Positions 12,232 through 24,145 of a stretch of 64,000 nt of DNA are shown piece after piece. Under the pieces are notes generated by a model, which made no database searches, was not told the origin of the DNA, and worked only from the letters and a program-made list of their open reading frames with translations. Within the stretch, counting starts at the first letter, position 1; the number at the start of each line of letters is the position of its first letter. This DNA is from Pelodera strongyloides (taxonomy: Eukaryota; Nematoda; Chromadorea; Rhabditida; Rhabditidae), in the NCBI GenBank assembly GCA_036852015.1, contig JAANDG010000101.1:124001-188000 (forward strand), read 5' to 3'. The position numbers were made by a program, and so were the translations under genes.

Positions 12232-13112
12232 TTATCGATTTATCGATTCGATCGGTCACGGTCTGTTACAACTTATTGATTGACCGGTCTGTTTGTGAAG
12301 GAGCTTTTATTGCACGTTTAAAGTTTGTTGACACCTTTATGACTTCTTTAAAACCTAATTCCTATTCCAAAATTTATCTAGTATTTATTCTTATAGTGGT
12401 TGTTGAGTTTTGAAAAATAATAATGGTTGAGATTTATTGAGGTAGTTTTGTTTTTGCTGTTGTTGTTGGGCCCCTTTTAGTTGGGAATTTTTTTGGTAGC
12501 CTTTTAGTTTTATAAATACTCCGGTTTTTTGGCTAACCTCTTTTTGAAAAGTGTTATGTTATGTGAATTATATACTGGTCATTAATCGGAAAGTTCTTTA
12601 TACAATGATTTCTTATAGTAAAATTTATTCTTTATTGCATGTGTTGCTTGTTATTGAGATTTTTTAATAGTCTTGAAATTTAATATTCCATTCCTATGAT
12701 TTTGAAGACGAACGGAAAATAAAATTGTTGGTTATTTTCTGTATTTGTAGTTTTTTTATTTTATGCAAAGGTCGTATTGCCTTGGAAGAATTTGTGACGA
12801 AGTTATTTGTATTATATGCGTTTTTGTGCTCTTGAGTTGTAGTTCGCTGATTATTATGGAAGTACAGTAGGCGATGTATGTAAATGTAGTTTTATACGCG
12901 GCGCAGGACTGGCGAACTTTGTGTGTGCCACTTTATTGGGCAATTGTTCACTTGTTGTTAGTGATTATGGTTGGACTCTAATGTTTATTTTTGTGGTTTA
13001 GTCATAAGGAACGGGAACGGTCAATTGTTTGCAATATGTGTGGATGCTTTTCAGTGCACGCGAATACAGCTGTCTAAACACACTATTGGGAACGTCATAA
13101 TAGCATCGAATT
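12232..13112 (+). other. 3' flank of ThrRS and intergenic gap
   Basis: AT-rich sequence with a canonical AATAAA at 12718-12723, about 490 bp after the stop codon, the best candidate for the ThrRS poly(A) signal. No gene is recognised. A 91-codon frame starting at 12971 overlaps the proposed TAF7 start in another frame and has no recognisable domain. Confidence 0.5.
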
Positions 13113-16100
13113 ATGTCCGCAGGGACCTCGAGGTTATTGGCCAAGCGGATGCCACAGAAGGTAAATTGGTTTCAAATTTGGGGGAGGGGGTGAAAAAGGC
13201 AACCTTTGAGGTTTGCTCCAAGAAGAGGAGCGAGTATAACAGCTGATTTTCTTACTGCATAGTTCTGTTTTTTTTTTTTTTTTTTTTTTTTTTCAAAAAT
13301 TACGAGAGTACTAATTCTTGTTGAAACTATCACAAATTAGAATAACCATGGCATAGTATGGGTAAATCAGTCGGAGGAAGGGCCCTTACGAACTTGTTGA
13401 AAAGGCTGCGTTGCGGACTTACATAATTTCAAACTCTTCTCTTTTTTATATAATAAGATAAGATAGTTAGGGTATGACGAGGTATCCGAATAGTTCAACG
13501 AGTAACTGTACTCAACCAAGTAATTCTTTCAGGTAGCCGATGTGGTCGACGATGCTCAAGACTGGGAACATCATTTGGTGATCCGATTTCCGCCCGAAAC
13601 GGCCGAACAGGTAATTTTAGTCATTTTTTATGGCGATTTCTATTGTGACGGAGTTTCTTAATATGTGTCGGAGTAGGCTAGTTACGTTACTAGTGTAATA
13701 TCGCTTGAGCATTCGGTAGCTCTGTGGTCTACAGTTGTTCTCTACAACTGAGGCCGTATTCACCAACACACCGGGAGCCCTCCCTAGGCTCACCAGTGCT
13801 CTGAATCTCTTCTGCTTTCGCACTCTTTAGCTGCTTGGGGAGGTCAGGGAGGGCTCCCTGCGTGTTGGTGAACACGGCCTCTGTTCTCTTGGGTAGTTTT
13901 TGCCCGGGATCTACACATACATAGTTCTCGTTCGGTGCTGGTTGTGCTTTGATGTTAATCAATCCGTCACGACCTTTGCAATTGCATAAATTACGATATT
14001 TTATTTGGTTCCAGGTGAGCAAAATGATCGACGAGGGCAAGGAGCGATCTGATTTTGCCCTTTCCTTTACGCACTCCGATATGCGACATGCAAATGTGAG
14101 GGTCGGGGACAGGATTCTTTCTTCAAAGATCTACGACCTGCCGTGCATTGTTGAGGTATGTCTTTCATATTGGTTCGAGGGAAGCACTGGGCATCATCCT
14201 TTGTTCCAAATCCTAAATCTCGTTTTAACCCAATTAGCACGAAACGTCATTAAAATCAGTGAAATTATACTGGAGACTGGCGATTTGATGTAGGAAATTG
14301 AGAGTAGCGAGTTTGTGCGTAAAAGTGATACCAATAGTTTGTTTTTACCTTTTCTTACGGTTTGTTGTGTATTCCGAGCATAGCCTAAGCCGTCGGCCAA
14401 CGTCCCGTCAGAACCACCTTCCAAATTAGCATATTGCATAAAATTGTGATGTTAAAGCGAAATGCCAGCCGGTTTTTGAAACGCATTGAGTACACCAGCG
14501 GTCTTATGCAGCTTATGCAAATGATCATGTATTAGAATAAAAAATCGAGCTAAATTCGAGTAAATTAACATAAACCCGTAGGAATTCAGTTGTCCACGAT
14601 GCGTTTCAAAAACCGGCCGGTATTTCGCTTCAACAGCAGTGCCACCGTCGCGATTAGTGTAAGCATGCCACGCAACAGAAACCATGTGCTCCGAGTTGTA
14701 AATCCTGAAATTAATCGTCATGTTTCATTAGTTGAATGTAAAGAGAGAAAATTCTTATGATGTTGATAGGCCCGTTGCACCCTGAACCGAACTACGTGAT
14801 TAACCTGGCGGATTTCCTGCGCAATTTGAATTTTGTTTCAACCGTGAACCCGTCATCTTCTTTCCCAACAGAACTAAGATTTGTGTGGTCTAACTGAACG
14901 TCTTCCGTTATCCATAAAAGGGTAGAGGTGTATATACCCGGAACTGAACCCAAGCACTAGCTAAACTTGCCAACGAATATGCGCCTCATTATTCGGCTAT
15001 ATTTGTTTGCAGGTGCAAAAGACGATCGACCGTAAGAACATTTACAAGGTGACGGACATTTCGCAGATTATGGTATGCTCCAATGAAATAGATGGAGGTG
15101 CAGAAGCGTCTGCTTCGAATGAGCAGTGCACGGTGAAGAAGGTAAGATGCTACATTTTGGAACAGTAAGCTTTTATTGGGGGACGGTAGCTTTTGGTACA
15201 TAATGGATTACTGTATTGTGTAGTTGTTATCACGTGTTTTTCTGATTTCTGGACTACTGTATTGTGTGAGCGGGATGTGATCTCTAGTATAAGTAATTAA
15301 ATGGTCAACTAGCAACTGAACTATGTTGTATGAAGCACTATTGGTTGTAAACTGTATTGGTTGTAGGCTGTTTATCTGAGAACTGTTTATCGATTATTTG
15401 TTAAGTCTATTGTTTTTCTTCTTCTATCGCTTTCCGTAAGCCTGCTTGTTGTCCATTACTTTCGTGCACTATAGATTTAGAGCTGCAATTGCAAATGCAT
15501 TTTGGGATTTTGGATTTGTGTTGTTTTATTTTTAAAGCGAAACACCGGCCGGTTTCTGAAACGCTTTGTGGACAACTGATTCTTACGTATTTATGCAAAG
15601 TTGCTCGAATTTAGCTCGAGTTTTTATCCTAATTTATGTTCATTTGCAATTTGCATAGGCTGCGAGTGCTGGTGTGTTCGATGTGTTTGAAAAACCGGCT
15701 GGTATTTAGCTTAAATATTTTCTTCCATAAATCTGTTTTTAGGAGGCAAAGAAGTGGCAACACCCACACGGTCTGATCCCACCAATGAAAAGTGTTCGTA
15801 GGCGACGTTTCCGACGCACGAAAAAGAAGAAGTATATGGACGCGCCTGAGGTGAGTAGGCAAAAACATAGGTCTCTTTCCTTTGTAACGATCTAGGCTTT
15901 GTTTACCTTTACGGATAATGGGTTAGGTATTGCGTGCGAACCTGCGGACTTTGTCCCAAACAAGTTTTTAGACCCCTATTTCTCATCTGGACCCCTAAAG
16001 AGAGTCACAATTTTGTTTGGACCCTGTAGATGTAACACTAGCTATAACGAACCAACAAGATTCCTTTCAATTAAATGTTCATACGTTTCAAGCCATACCA

Positions 16101-16993
16101 AGGCAACTATCCTATTGAATTTTGTTATGTATAACTCATTGGTATACTGTGTATGTTACCTGGCAACTTTTGGATAACTTAACACAAGTTCTAAGTACTG
16201 TTATAGATATGCCCGCATTAACCCGAATGCGCTACTGTTTTCTACACGATACTTTTTAGGTCGAGCGTGAATTGAAGCGTTTATTGCGTGCGGACTTGGA
16301 AGCCGATCAGATACGGTAGTTTCTATTTTTACTTTTCCTGTATTGGTAGTATTAGTTGGGTATTCTATATTTCTGATATGTTTCACGTTCTTTACAACAA
16401 TGCTGCATGTATATGCGCCTTGCTTCCTGTTTCTGCTCTTTGTTTTTTTTTTGAGCCACACTCTCTTGCCGTTATATCACCTGTTTGCTAATCAACGACA
16501 ACACGACGAGTTATATACTACTTTCTTTTCATCATTTCATTGTGATGCACACCCTGTGGTGTTATTTAATAAATAAATAAATAAATATCATTTAGTAAAT
16601 CATGTATTTAGGTGGGAAATCGTATCGGCTGAAGATAAACCAAAGGTTGTACAAGCTCTGGACGATTTGTTTGGATCCAAGGTTTGTTTTTGTTTTTAGC
16701 AGGGCGTTTTTGCTGTTTTTGCTTTTTGCTGATTTTTAGAGATGCGTTGTAGTAAGCCCGGTGCGTGAACCGGTTAGTTATCACGTACCACGTTATGTAT
16801 ATGGTAAATGTAAGGTAAACTCATCTATCGGCATTCCCTTCCCCGTCTTGTCTCACTTTAGAATGCTATTTTCTGTCCCGAGGGAATCGGAGTGGTCCTC
16901 AGGAAAAGACAGGAAATAATTATTTGAAAATTATAGGTGAGCAGTAGTGATGACGAGGATCCCAGTGACCAGAAGCAAGTGGATGCTGAATGA
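13113..16993 (+). CDS. TAF7: Transcription initiation factor TFIID subunit 7 (8 exons)
   Basis: TAF7 is a nuclear TFIID subunit that binds TAF1 and restrains its acetyltransferase activity. Exons: 13113-13160 (tentative), 13533-13610, 14015-14155, 15013-15141, 15743-15850, 16260-16315, 16612-16681, 16937-16993; all GT-AG and frame-consistent, 228 residues. The TAFII55 N-terminal domain is clear: the HLVIRFPPE opening, the SSKIYDLPCIVE segment, TIDRKNIYKVTDISQIM, and the very basic VRRRRFRRTKKKKY stretch followed by the WEIVSAED motif. A short acidic tail ends the protein, which is shorter than vertebrate TAF7 (about 350 residues) because the long C-terminal acidic and coiled-coil part is missing. 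The start is the weakest point: exon 1 was chosen because ATG 13113 reads 16 codons to an AAG|GTAAAT donor in the right phase. An alternative 5' exon is possible. A poly(A) signal AATAAA is at 17594. Confidence 0.9.
13268..13293. repeat. Poly(T) tract in TAF7 intron 1
   Basis: 26 consecutive T residues in the proposed first intron of TAF7. Confidence 0.9.
13750..13881. mobile_element. MITE (GAGGCC-TATTCACCA family) in TAF7 intron 2
   Basis: Inverted repeats of about 36 bp beginning GAGGCCGTATTCACCAACAC enclose a ~60-bp centre. The same terminal sequence bounds the element at 32385-34180, which was later split by a Helitron. Confidence 0.78.
14455..14630. mobile_element. MITE (AAGCG family, subtype B) in TAF7 intron 3
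   Basis: Ends AAGCGAAATGCCAGCCGG and complement, inner arms TTTTTGAAACGCAT. The left flank is TA; the right flank is CA, probably a mutated TA. No coding capacity. Confidence 0.8.
15535..15711. mobile_element. MITE (AAGCG family, subtype B) in TAF7 intron 4
   Basis: Ends AAGCGAAACACCGGCCGG and a slightly decayed complement (GGTATTTAGCTT), flanked by TA. It lies 23 bp upstream of the exon 5 acceptor region, so its right end is close to the branch-point zone. Confidence 0.8.
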
Positions 16994-18231
16994 AGAAAGA
17001 ATATCGAAGAAGAAAGATATGGGACAATTGCTGCAAGTTCACAATCTTTTCGATTTTTGTGCTGGTGCTCTGATTCATTGTTGAAATAGCAGGTGTCCGA
17101 GAATGTGCATATATTTATGAATGTTAAGTATTGGTATGGAAGGAACTCTTGTGTTCTCTTCATTGCATAGCATAGCGGCAAATGAATAGTGTATCCTACT
17201 TCACCTCAAGAGGTAGCAGTAAGGCTAAAGGTAAAGCTGTAATGAACTAATAGTTTGGGCTTCTAAGCCAATTATATGATTCCAGTGAGTTAGTTGATTA
17301 AAAAAATTAGGTAAGATCTCTTGATCTCATAATTGGAATAACTCGTTGAATTTTGTGTAAGACAGACACTTGGAGCGGGAAGCTTTGGGGTTGTTCGTTG
17401 TTGGTTCGTTCGTCAAGTGTACGTCATATTTGTACATTTTTACTATTGACGGCAATATTTAATCTTAATCGACAACCTTGTCGGCCGTCTATAAATATGT
17501 GTAATGACAAGTTGACTAGCGTAAAAGATTGAATGCACAGTGTATAACTTAATCATAACTTAATTGTTACTTGCCTTTATTTTGTTTCTTTTCAATAAAA
17601 TGTTGTTCTTACACGACATGCTTACAAACTTGCACAACCAACGGCCGCTTTCGGTTTTAATGTCGAAAAATATTGGAACTTGTTTATATTATCTGCGTTC
17701 ATGTTCGAACGTAATAGGACCAGCTTTTTTTTCCAGTTAGTGGAAATTTGAACATCTAATATACGATAGTAGGACCAGCGTTTTTTTCCAGTTAGTGGAA
17801 ATTTGAACATCTAATATACGATAGTAATTTTTCAGTTCTTGCGAATATGTACGACTGTATTTACAAAAAGTCATCTTATGTGGACCATTTTCGGCCGGAC
17901 TCGAAGGATATTGGTCAAGCGGGTCTGTGGTGCAATATTTCGTAGGTTAACGTTAATTTTTTCATCTTTTGATTTTGGCTGTTGAGGTTTACGATCATTT
18001 CTACCTATTTTGCCCCGTACTAAACGAAAGTAGGAATCTGTAGAATGTGAGCAAGTAGCGCATTGTCAAGACCTGAAATCTTGTTGGAATCCGCACTTAT
18101 ACGTAGTTCAGATACAGCTGGATGATCTGCTCCCGGTATTCTGTCAATTGCGATGGGTAATTCCAATTTACTCGTTTATTGTAGTATTTTGGCGCAGGTG
18201 GCAAAATGATGCTGATCGACTGTCTGATTCA
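16994..18231 (+). other. TAF7 3' flank with a 56-bp tandem duplication
   Basis: Contains the candidate TAF7 poly(A) signal AATAAA (17594-17599). A two-copy direct repeat with a period of about 56 bp spans 17715-17826 (core AGTTAGTGGAAATTTGAACA). No gene is recognised. Confidence 0.6.
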
Positions 18232-19405
18232 TCGACTCGTGTCCACGATGCTGATTTCATTACAGTGGCTCGTGACCGTGTCCACAGGGTTGACTTCACA
18301 TCTATCCGCCTGATGTACTGCTCCCCGTGCCGAGTTGACATGCACTCGTGTCCACAGGGTTGACTACACATCTCTCCTCTCTCCACCTTATGTATTGCTC
18401 CCGTGCCGAGTTGCCATGCACTCGAGTCCACGTGGTTGACTTCACAGGGTTGACTACACACTGTCCACAGGGTTGACTACACATCTCTCCTCTCTCCACC
18501 TGATGTACTGCTCCCCGTGCCGAGTTGCCATGCACTCGTGTCCACGGGGTTGACTACACATCTATCTGCCGGCTGCACTGCTCCCCGTGCCGGGTTGCCA
18601 TGCTCTCGTGTACACGGGACTACACATCTCTCCGCCGGCTGCACTGCTCCCCGTGCCGAGTTGCCATGCACTCGAGTCCACGTGGTTGACTTCACATCTA
18701 TCCGCCTGCCGTACTGCTCGCCGTGCCGAGTTGTCATGCACTCGTGTCCACAGGGTTGACTACACATCTCTCCTCTCTCCACCTTATGTACTGCTCCCGT
18801 GCCGAGTTGCCATGCACTCGAGTCCACGTGGTTGACTTCACATCTATCCGCCTGCCGTACTGCTCCCCGTGCCGAGTTGCCATGCACTCGAGTCCACGTG
18901 GTTGACTTCACATCTATCCGCCTGCCGTACTGCTCCCCGTGCCGAGTTGCCATGCACTCGTGTCCACAGGGTTGACTTCACATCTATCCGCCTGCCGTAC
19001 TGCTCCCCGTGCCGAGTTGCCATGCACTCGAGTCCACGTGGTTGACTTCACATCTATCCGCCTGCCGTACTGCTCCCCGTGCCGAGTTGCCATGCACTCG
19101 TGTCCACGTGGTTGACTTCACATCTATCCGCCTGCTGTACTGCTCCCCGTGCCGAGTTGCCATGCTCTCGTGTACACGGGGTTGACTACACATATGTCCA
19201 CCTGATGTACTGGTACTGCTCCCCGTGCCGAGTTGCCATGCTCTCGTGTACACGGGGTTGACTACACATCTATCCGCCTGCTGTACTGCTCCCCGTACCA
19301 AGTTGCCATGCGCTTGTGTCCACAGGGTTGAGATTAAGGCCACATTCATCCGCCTGCTGTTTGAGCTGCTCCCCGTGCCGAGTTGCCGTGCACTCGTGTC
19401 GACAG
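18232..19405. repeat. Minisatellite array A, 70-bp unit
   Basis: About 16 tandem units with a basic period of 70 bp (for example, GCCGAGTTGC at 18871 and 18941). Some units are shortened or carry a ~10-bp variant region. The core reads CTCGTGTCCACAGGGTTGAC followed by TTCACATCTATCCGCC and CCGTGCCGAGTTGCCATGCA. Long open frames on the - strand (158 and 164 codons) are by-products: the period is not a multiple of three. Confidence 0.92.
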
Positions 19406-19679
19406 GTTTGAGATGCGGCGATTTAAGTTGAATCTTTGTTACAGGAGCGAAATTTTGATTTGTAGTGCAATTGTACAATTTATAATTATCACCCCTCGCT
19501 CAATTGGTTAATACAATTAGTAATTTCACAATGAAACACGACTGCAATATGATATCCGAAGTAGTCGGCGTCGCGCGAGCTTTTCAATCCGCACTATTAT
19601 CGATTATATGTTGTTGCAGGTGACATGATGTCTGACGGGAACACGGACGTGCAGAGATGTGGCAATGTATTGTGCTCTT

Positions 19680-21545
19680 GTTCCATTCGTTGACTTCGTC
19701 TGCTTGTTCGTGGCGATGTGTTATGCACTCGTCCTATGGGTTGACTTCACCTACTTCCTCGTGGCGATGTGTTGTGCACTCGACTATGTGTTGACTTCAT
19801 CTACTTCCTGTTGGCGATGTGCTAGGCACTCTTGTCCATGAGTTGACTTTATATCTTCCTCGTGGCGATGTGCTAGGCACTCGTTCCATGGGTTGACTTC
19901 ATCTACTTCCTCGTGGCGATGTGCTAGGCACTCGTTCCATGGGTTGACTTCATCTGCTTCCTGTGGCGATGTTCTGACTCGTTCCATGGGTGACTTTATG
20001 TCTTCCTCATCCTCATGGCGATGTGCTATGCACTCGTTCCATGGGTTGACTTCATCTACTTCCTCGTGGCGATGTGCTAGGCACTCGGTCCATGGGTTGA
20101 CTTCATCTACTTCCTGTGGTGATGTGCTGACTCGTTCCATGGGTGACTTCATCTACTTCCTCGTGGCGATGTGATAGGCACTCGTTCCTTGGGTTGACTT
20201 TATCTACTTCCTCGTGGCGATGTGCTGATGCACTCGTTCCATGGGTTGACTTCATATCCTTCCTCGTGGCGATGTGCTGATGCACTCGTTCCATGGGTTG
20301 ACTTCATCTACTTCCTCGTGGCGATGTGCTGATGCACTCGTTCCATGGGTTGACTTCATCTACTTCCTCGTGGCGATGTGCTGATGCACTCGTTCCATGG
20401 GTTGACTTCATCTACTTCCTCGTGGCGATGTGCTGATGCACTCGTTCCATGGGTTGACTTCATATACTTCCTCGTGGCGATGTGCTGATGCACTCGTTCC
20501 ATGGGTTGACTTCATCTACTTCCTCGTGGCGATGTGCTGATGCACTCGTTCCATGGGTCGACTTCATATCCTTCCTCGTGGCGATGTGCTCATGCACTCG
20601 TTCCATGGGTTGACTTCATCTACTTCCTCGTGGCGATGTGCTCATGCACTCGTTCCATGGGTTGACTTCATCTACTTCCTCGTGGCGATGTGCTGATGCA
20701 CTCGTTCCATGGGTTGACTTCATCTACTTCCTCGTGGCGATGTGCTGATGCACTCGTTCCATGGGTTGACTTCATCTACTTCCTCGTGGCGATGTGCTGA
20801 TGCACTCGTTCCATGGGTTGACTTCGTATACTTCCTCGTGGCGATGTGCTGATGCACTCGTTCCACGGGTTGACTTCATCTACTTCCTCGTGGCGATGTG
20901 CCAGGCACTCGTGTCCATGGGTTGACTTCATCTACTTCATCGTGGCGATGTGCTGATGCACTCGTTCCATGGGTTGACTTCATCTACTTCCTCGTGGCGA
21001 TGTGCCAGGCACTCGTGTCCATGGGATGACTTTATCTACTTCCTCGTGGCGATGTGCTAGGCACTCGTGTCCATGGGTTGACCATCTACTTCCTCGTTGG
21101 CGATGTGCTCAGGCACTCGTGTCCATGGGATGACTTTAACTACTTCCTCGTGGCGATGTGATAGGCACTCGTTCCTTGGGTTGACTTCATCTACTCCCTC
21201 GTGGCGATGTGCCAGGCACTCGTGTCCATGGGATGACTTTAACTACTTCCTCGTGGCGATGTGCTAGGCACTCGTGTCCATGGGTTGACTTTATCTACTT
21301 CCTCGTGGCGATGTGCTAGGCACTCGTGTCCATGGGTTGACTTCCTTCATCCCCTTGGCGAGTTGCTCGGCGCTCGGGTCCATGGGTTGACTTCCTTCAT
21401 CCCCTTGGCGAGTTGCTCAGGCACTCGTGTCCATGGGTTGACTTCCTTCATCCCCTTGGCGAGTTGCTAGGCACTCGTGTCCATGGGTTGACTTCCTTCA
21501 TCCCCTTGGCGAGTTGCTCGGCACTCGTGTCCGTGGGTTGACCTC
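19680..21545. repeat. Minisatellite array B, 52-bp unit
   Basis: About 35 tandem units with a 52-bp period (CTCGTTCC at 20285 and 20337), core CTCGTTCCATGGGTTGACTT then CATCTACTTCCTCGTGGCGA and TGTGCTGATGCA. Units near both ends are more diverged; the last few (from about 21340) switch to a CCTTCATCCCCTTGGCGAGT variant that approaches array A. The shared core with array A (CTCGTGTCCA-GGGTTGACTTCA) shows the two arrays have a common origin. Confidence 0.93.
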
Positions 21546-23976
21546 ATCTTCATTAGTCGATGTGAATGGCTACCAAACACCAACTTTTCGACCTCTCCTT
21601 TACTTCTGATTGTTGACGTGGTTCGAGCTTCGGGCGGAAGCCAGGGGAGTTTTTAACTTCATAAATTGAAACTTTGAAAAGCACCTTGAAATTGGATATT
21701 TTGGTGAAACGGGCTTTGGGAGTTAGGAACGATAGTTGTCTATCTCTAATTTCATCTTCGTTATTTTTACTGTGTGCGATCCGTGCACGCCGCCTGAGGG
21801 AGCAGCGCACAATCTCCAATTCGTAAGAAGAACTGCTTCAGGTAGCAAGTTGAATTCATTCTGTTAATAGGCCACAAGTATAATATGAAGAAAATCAAAG
21901 ACGGGGATGCAATACCGCTAAAAATGAATTTATTATGGTAATAGGTGACAATTTCAATATGAGGAAAATCAAAGAAGGGGGTACAACACCACTAAAAATA
22001 TCATAGTGAAATAAAGTTTAATGTATTGGGTGCATCTAGATGAGCAGCATTGTCATTATCTGAGACGTGTCCAGTGGCCGAAAGATTAATGGCGCCGACT
22101 GATTTAGAGGTTCGTTATTTACTGCACCATTTGTAGCAAAGTAGGGTGTTAAATTTCTGGTGTGTATCTGGTCATTTCTTGGTTACGGCTACTTGCTTAA
22201 CGATGTACTTTGCTTAACTATTATTAGTCTCAAAAGCGCAACTTGATGGTCCCTTAGGAGTTAGGCGGCCACATGTGCTACTATTTACTGTAGTGATTAC
22301 TGGCTGTTTCAGGGAAGCAAAGATTCGTATGGACCACTTTACACAATGATGAGGGCGAAAACTGAAAACGTTTTATTCAAAGGTGGGCTCCCTAAGAACA
22401 TTGGATTGCTTTATGCCTAAGTTATTGGCTTTTTATGTTGGTCAGCTCCTAAGCAACATTGCATGTCTTGATGGATTTGTTATCAAATAAGCTGGGCCGG
22501 AATAAACTGGGATGTGCTCATATCATGGTTGCAATCTATGTAATGTTTGCAGGAAAGACGTGTTCGTGCAAATGAGATGCTATCCTTATTCAATCTTTCA
22601 AGAGCGATGTGTCTGCCGATGCGGGAGTTGAATGGTAGTAGTTAGTTCTTTGTTTTTTATGTGTACAAAACGTTCCTTAGCTTAGCTTTAAATAAGCTTT
22701 TTTCATCTACCAACGCTCATATTGTATAATTAACTAAGGCTAGCAGGTCTGATGACCACAATTATGACACGGCTGTAGCTGAGAAATTGTTTGTTCATCA
22801 GACAACTTTACGTAATTTGGGAAATTGGTGTGATGTTGTTGTGTGGTGCTTCTTTGCTATGTTCAATCGTTCTCATTTGACGGACATTTCGGAATTTCAA
22901 AATCATTTCCCCATATTCAGAATTCAGAGTCGGTTGAAAGGTTGAAAATGCAGTAGTTTTGGGTAGAATTACCACCACCTTTGCAGTACTCTGTGTTTAA
23001 TGATGAGCTAGGGTATTCCTTCACCCCTACCATTTCGTAAGAGAGATTTTGTTCAAACTGAGGAATTTTTGAGACGCGCGACCAATTGTTTTAGAAAATT
23101 TCATTCATAAGACCTTTGTTTCGGTTATGCATATAAAACAATATTCGATTGTTGAATAGCGTACGCGTGTGTGAATTGTCGACCTAAAACCATTTTGAGG
23201 CTGTGAAATATTGGCAAAAATATTACGATAAAATGAAATTTTCTCACGCTTAAATTGTGTACGGTAATTGTGTTATAAAATATTACTTACCTGGAAATAT
23301 GATGGCTGTGGCCTTTTTCTCCGCTTGCATTTTCGTGCGTCTCTCAATTTGTATACAGTATACTTGGAATGCAAAACTCTCTCCTCTACTACATTGTTTT
23401 CCATAGTTCGTCCAAGACGGACATTTCGGAATTTAAAAATCATTTCCCCATGTTCAGAGTCCTTGTCATATATCGGTATTAATCTTAGTTGTTGGTTTAT
23501 GTATGTTTCATTTCAGAAACGCAATGGGAAAGAAAGAGGCTATAAATCATTCGCCGAAATTAAATGGAGAAGGACCGCGGTGTGTTTTTAGAATGAATTT
23601 CTACCACTTTTTGAATTTAGTTTGTAAAACGTCACAGATGCATGTCCAATAAGTAAGAAAAAGTGAAATATAGATCGTACCCGTCTATGTAAAGGTAAAC
23701 TACTTTCAAGTTTAGCACTTGGCGTAAGAAAATCTAGTAGATGATCCAGTATAATAGTAAATATTGTTCCATAGTTCCATACTTTCAAGTGGTTTTAATT
23801 ATATCCTAATTGTCTAATATGTGAAGGTGGGGGGTGTTTCCGTTATGATTAGTTTGTTTGTTACTTGCTATTTGTTTATTTCTTTCGCTTTCTTATAGTA
23901 GCTTTCGTTTTGTGCATTTACGTTAGGTATGTAAATATTCCCGGTCAAATGATCGAATGTTTTGAGATTTGTGGTT
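21546..23976. other. Gene-poor stretch with weak exon-like pieces
   Basis: No gene is recognised. Two pieces have good splice context: 22313-22382 (TTTCAG before, GTGGGC after, open in one frame) and a segment starting at 22553 after TTTGCAG. They do not join into a recognisable protein and may be chance. A ~42-bp direct repeat (core GACGGACATTTCGGAATTT) occurs at about 22880 and 23409. A frame of 88 codons on the - strand (21553-21819) has no recognisable domain. Confidence 0.3.
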
Positions 23977-23978
23977 TA

Positions 23979-24143
23979 AAGCGAAATGCTAGCCCCTTTG
24001 GAAAATTTGCATATGGTAAGCAAATCCTATGTATCCTATGCTAATTTTGCACGATCGTCCACGGCAATCGTACAAGATTAGCATAGGATACATAGGATTT
24101 GCTTATCATATGCAAATTTTCCAAAGAGGCTAGCATTTCGCTT
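23979..24143. mobile_element. Foldback MITE (AAGCG family, subtype A)
   Basis: Near-identical to the copy at 703-863: ends AAGCGAAATGCTAGCCCC and complement, the same inner CCTATGTATCCTATGC arms, TA on both flanks. The high similarity of the two copies suggests relatively recent activity. Confidence 0.85.
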
Positions 24144-24145
24144 TA

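Noticed and set aside
18477..19478. Long - strand open frames (158 and 164 codons) with repeated HGNSARG-like peptides
   Set aside because: They lie wholly within the 70-bp minisatellite, whose period is not a multiple of three; the peptide changes frame between units and the frames persist only by low stop density.
19784..21470. Repetitive open frames on both strands (up to 122 codons)
   Set aside because: By-products of the 52-bp minisatellite; no start context, no splice signals, no domain.
18232..21545. CRISPR array
   Set aside because: Whole units are repeated without unique spacers, and the window is clearly eukaryotic.
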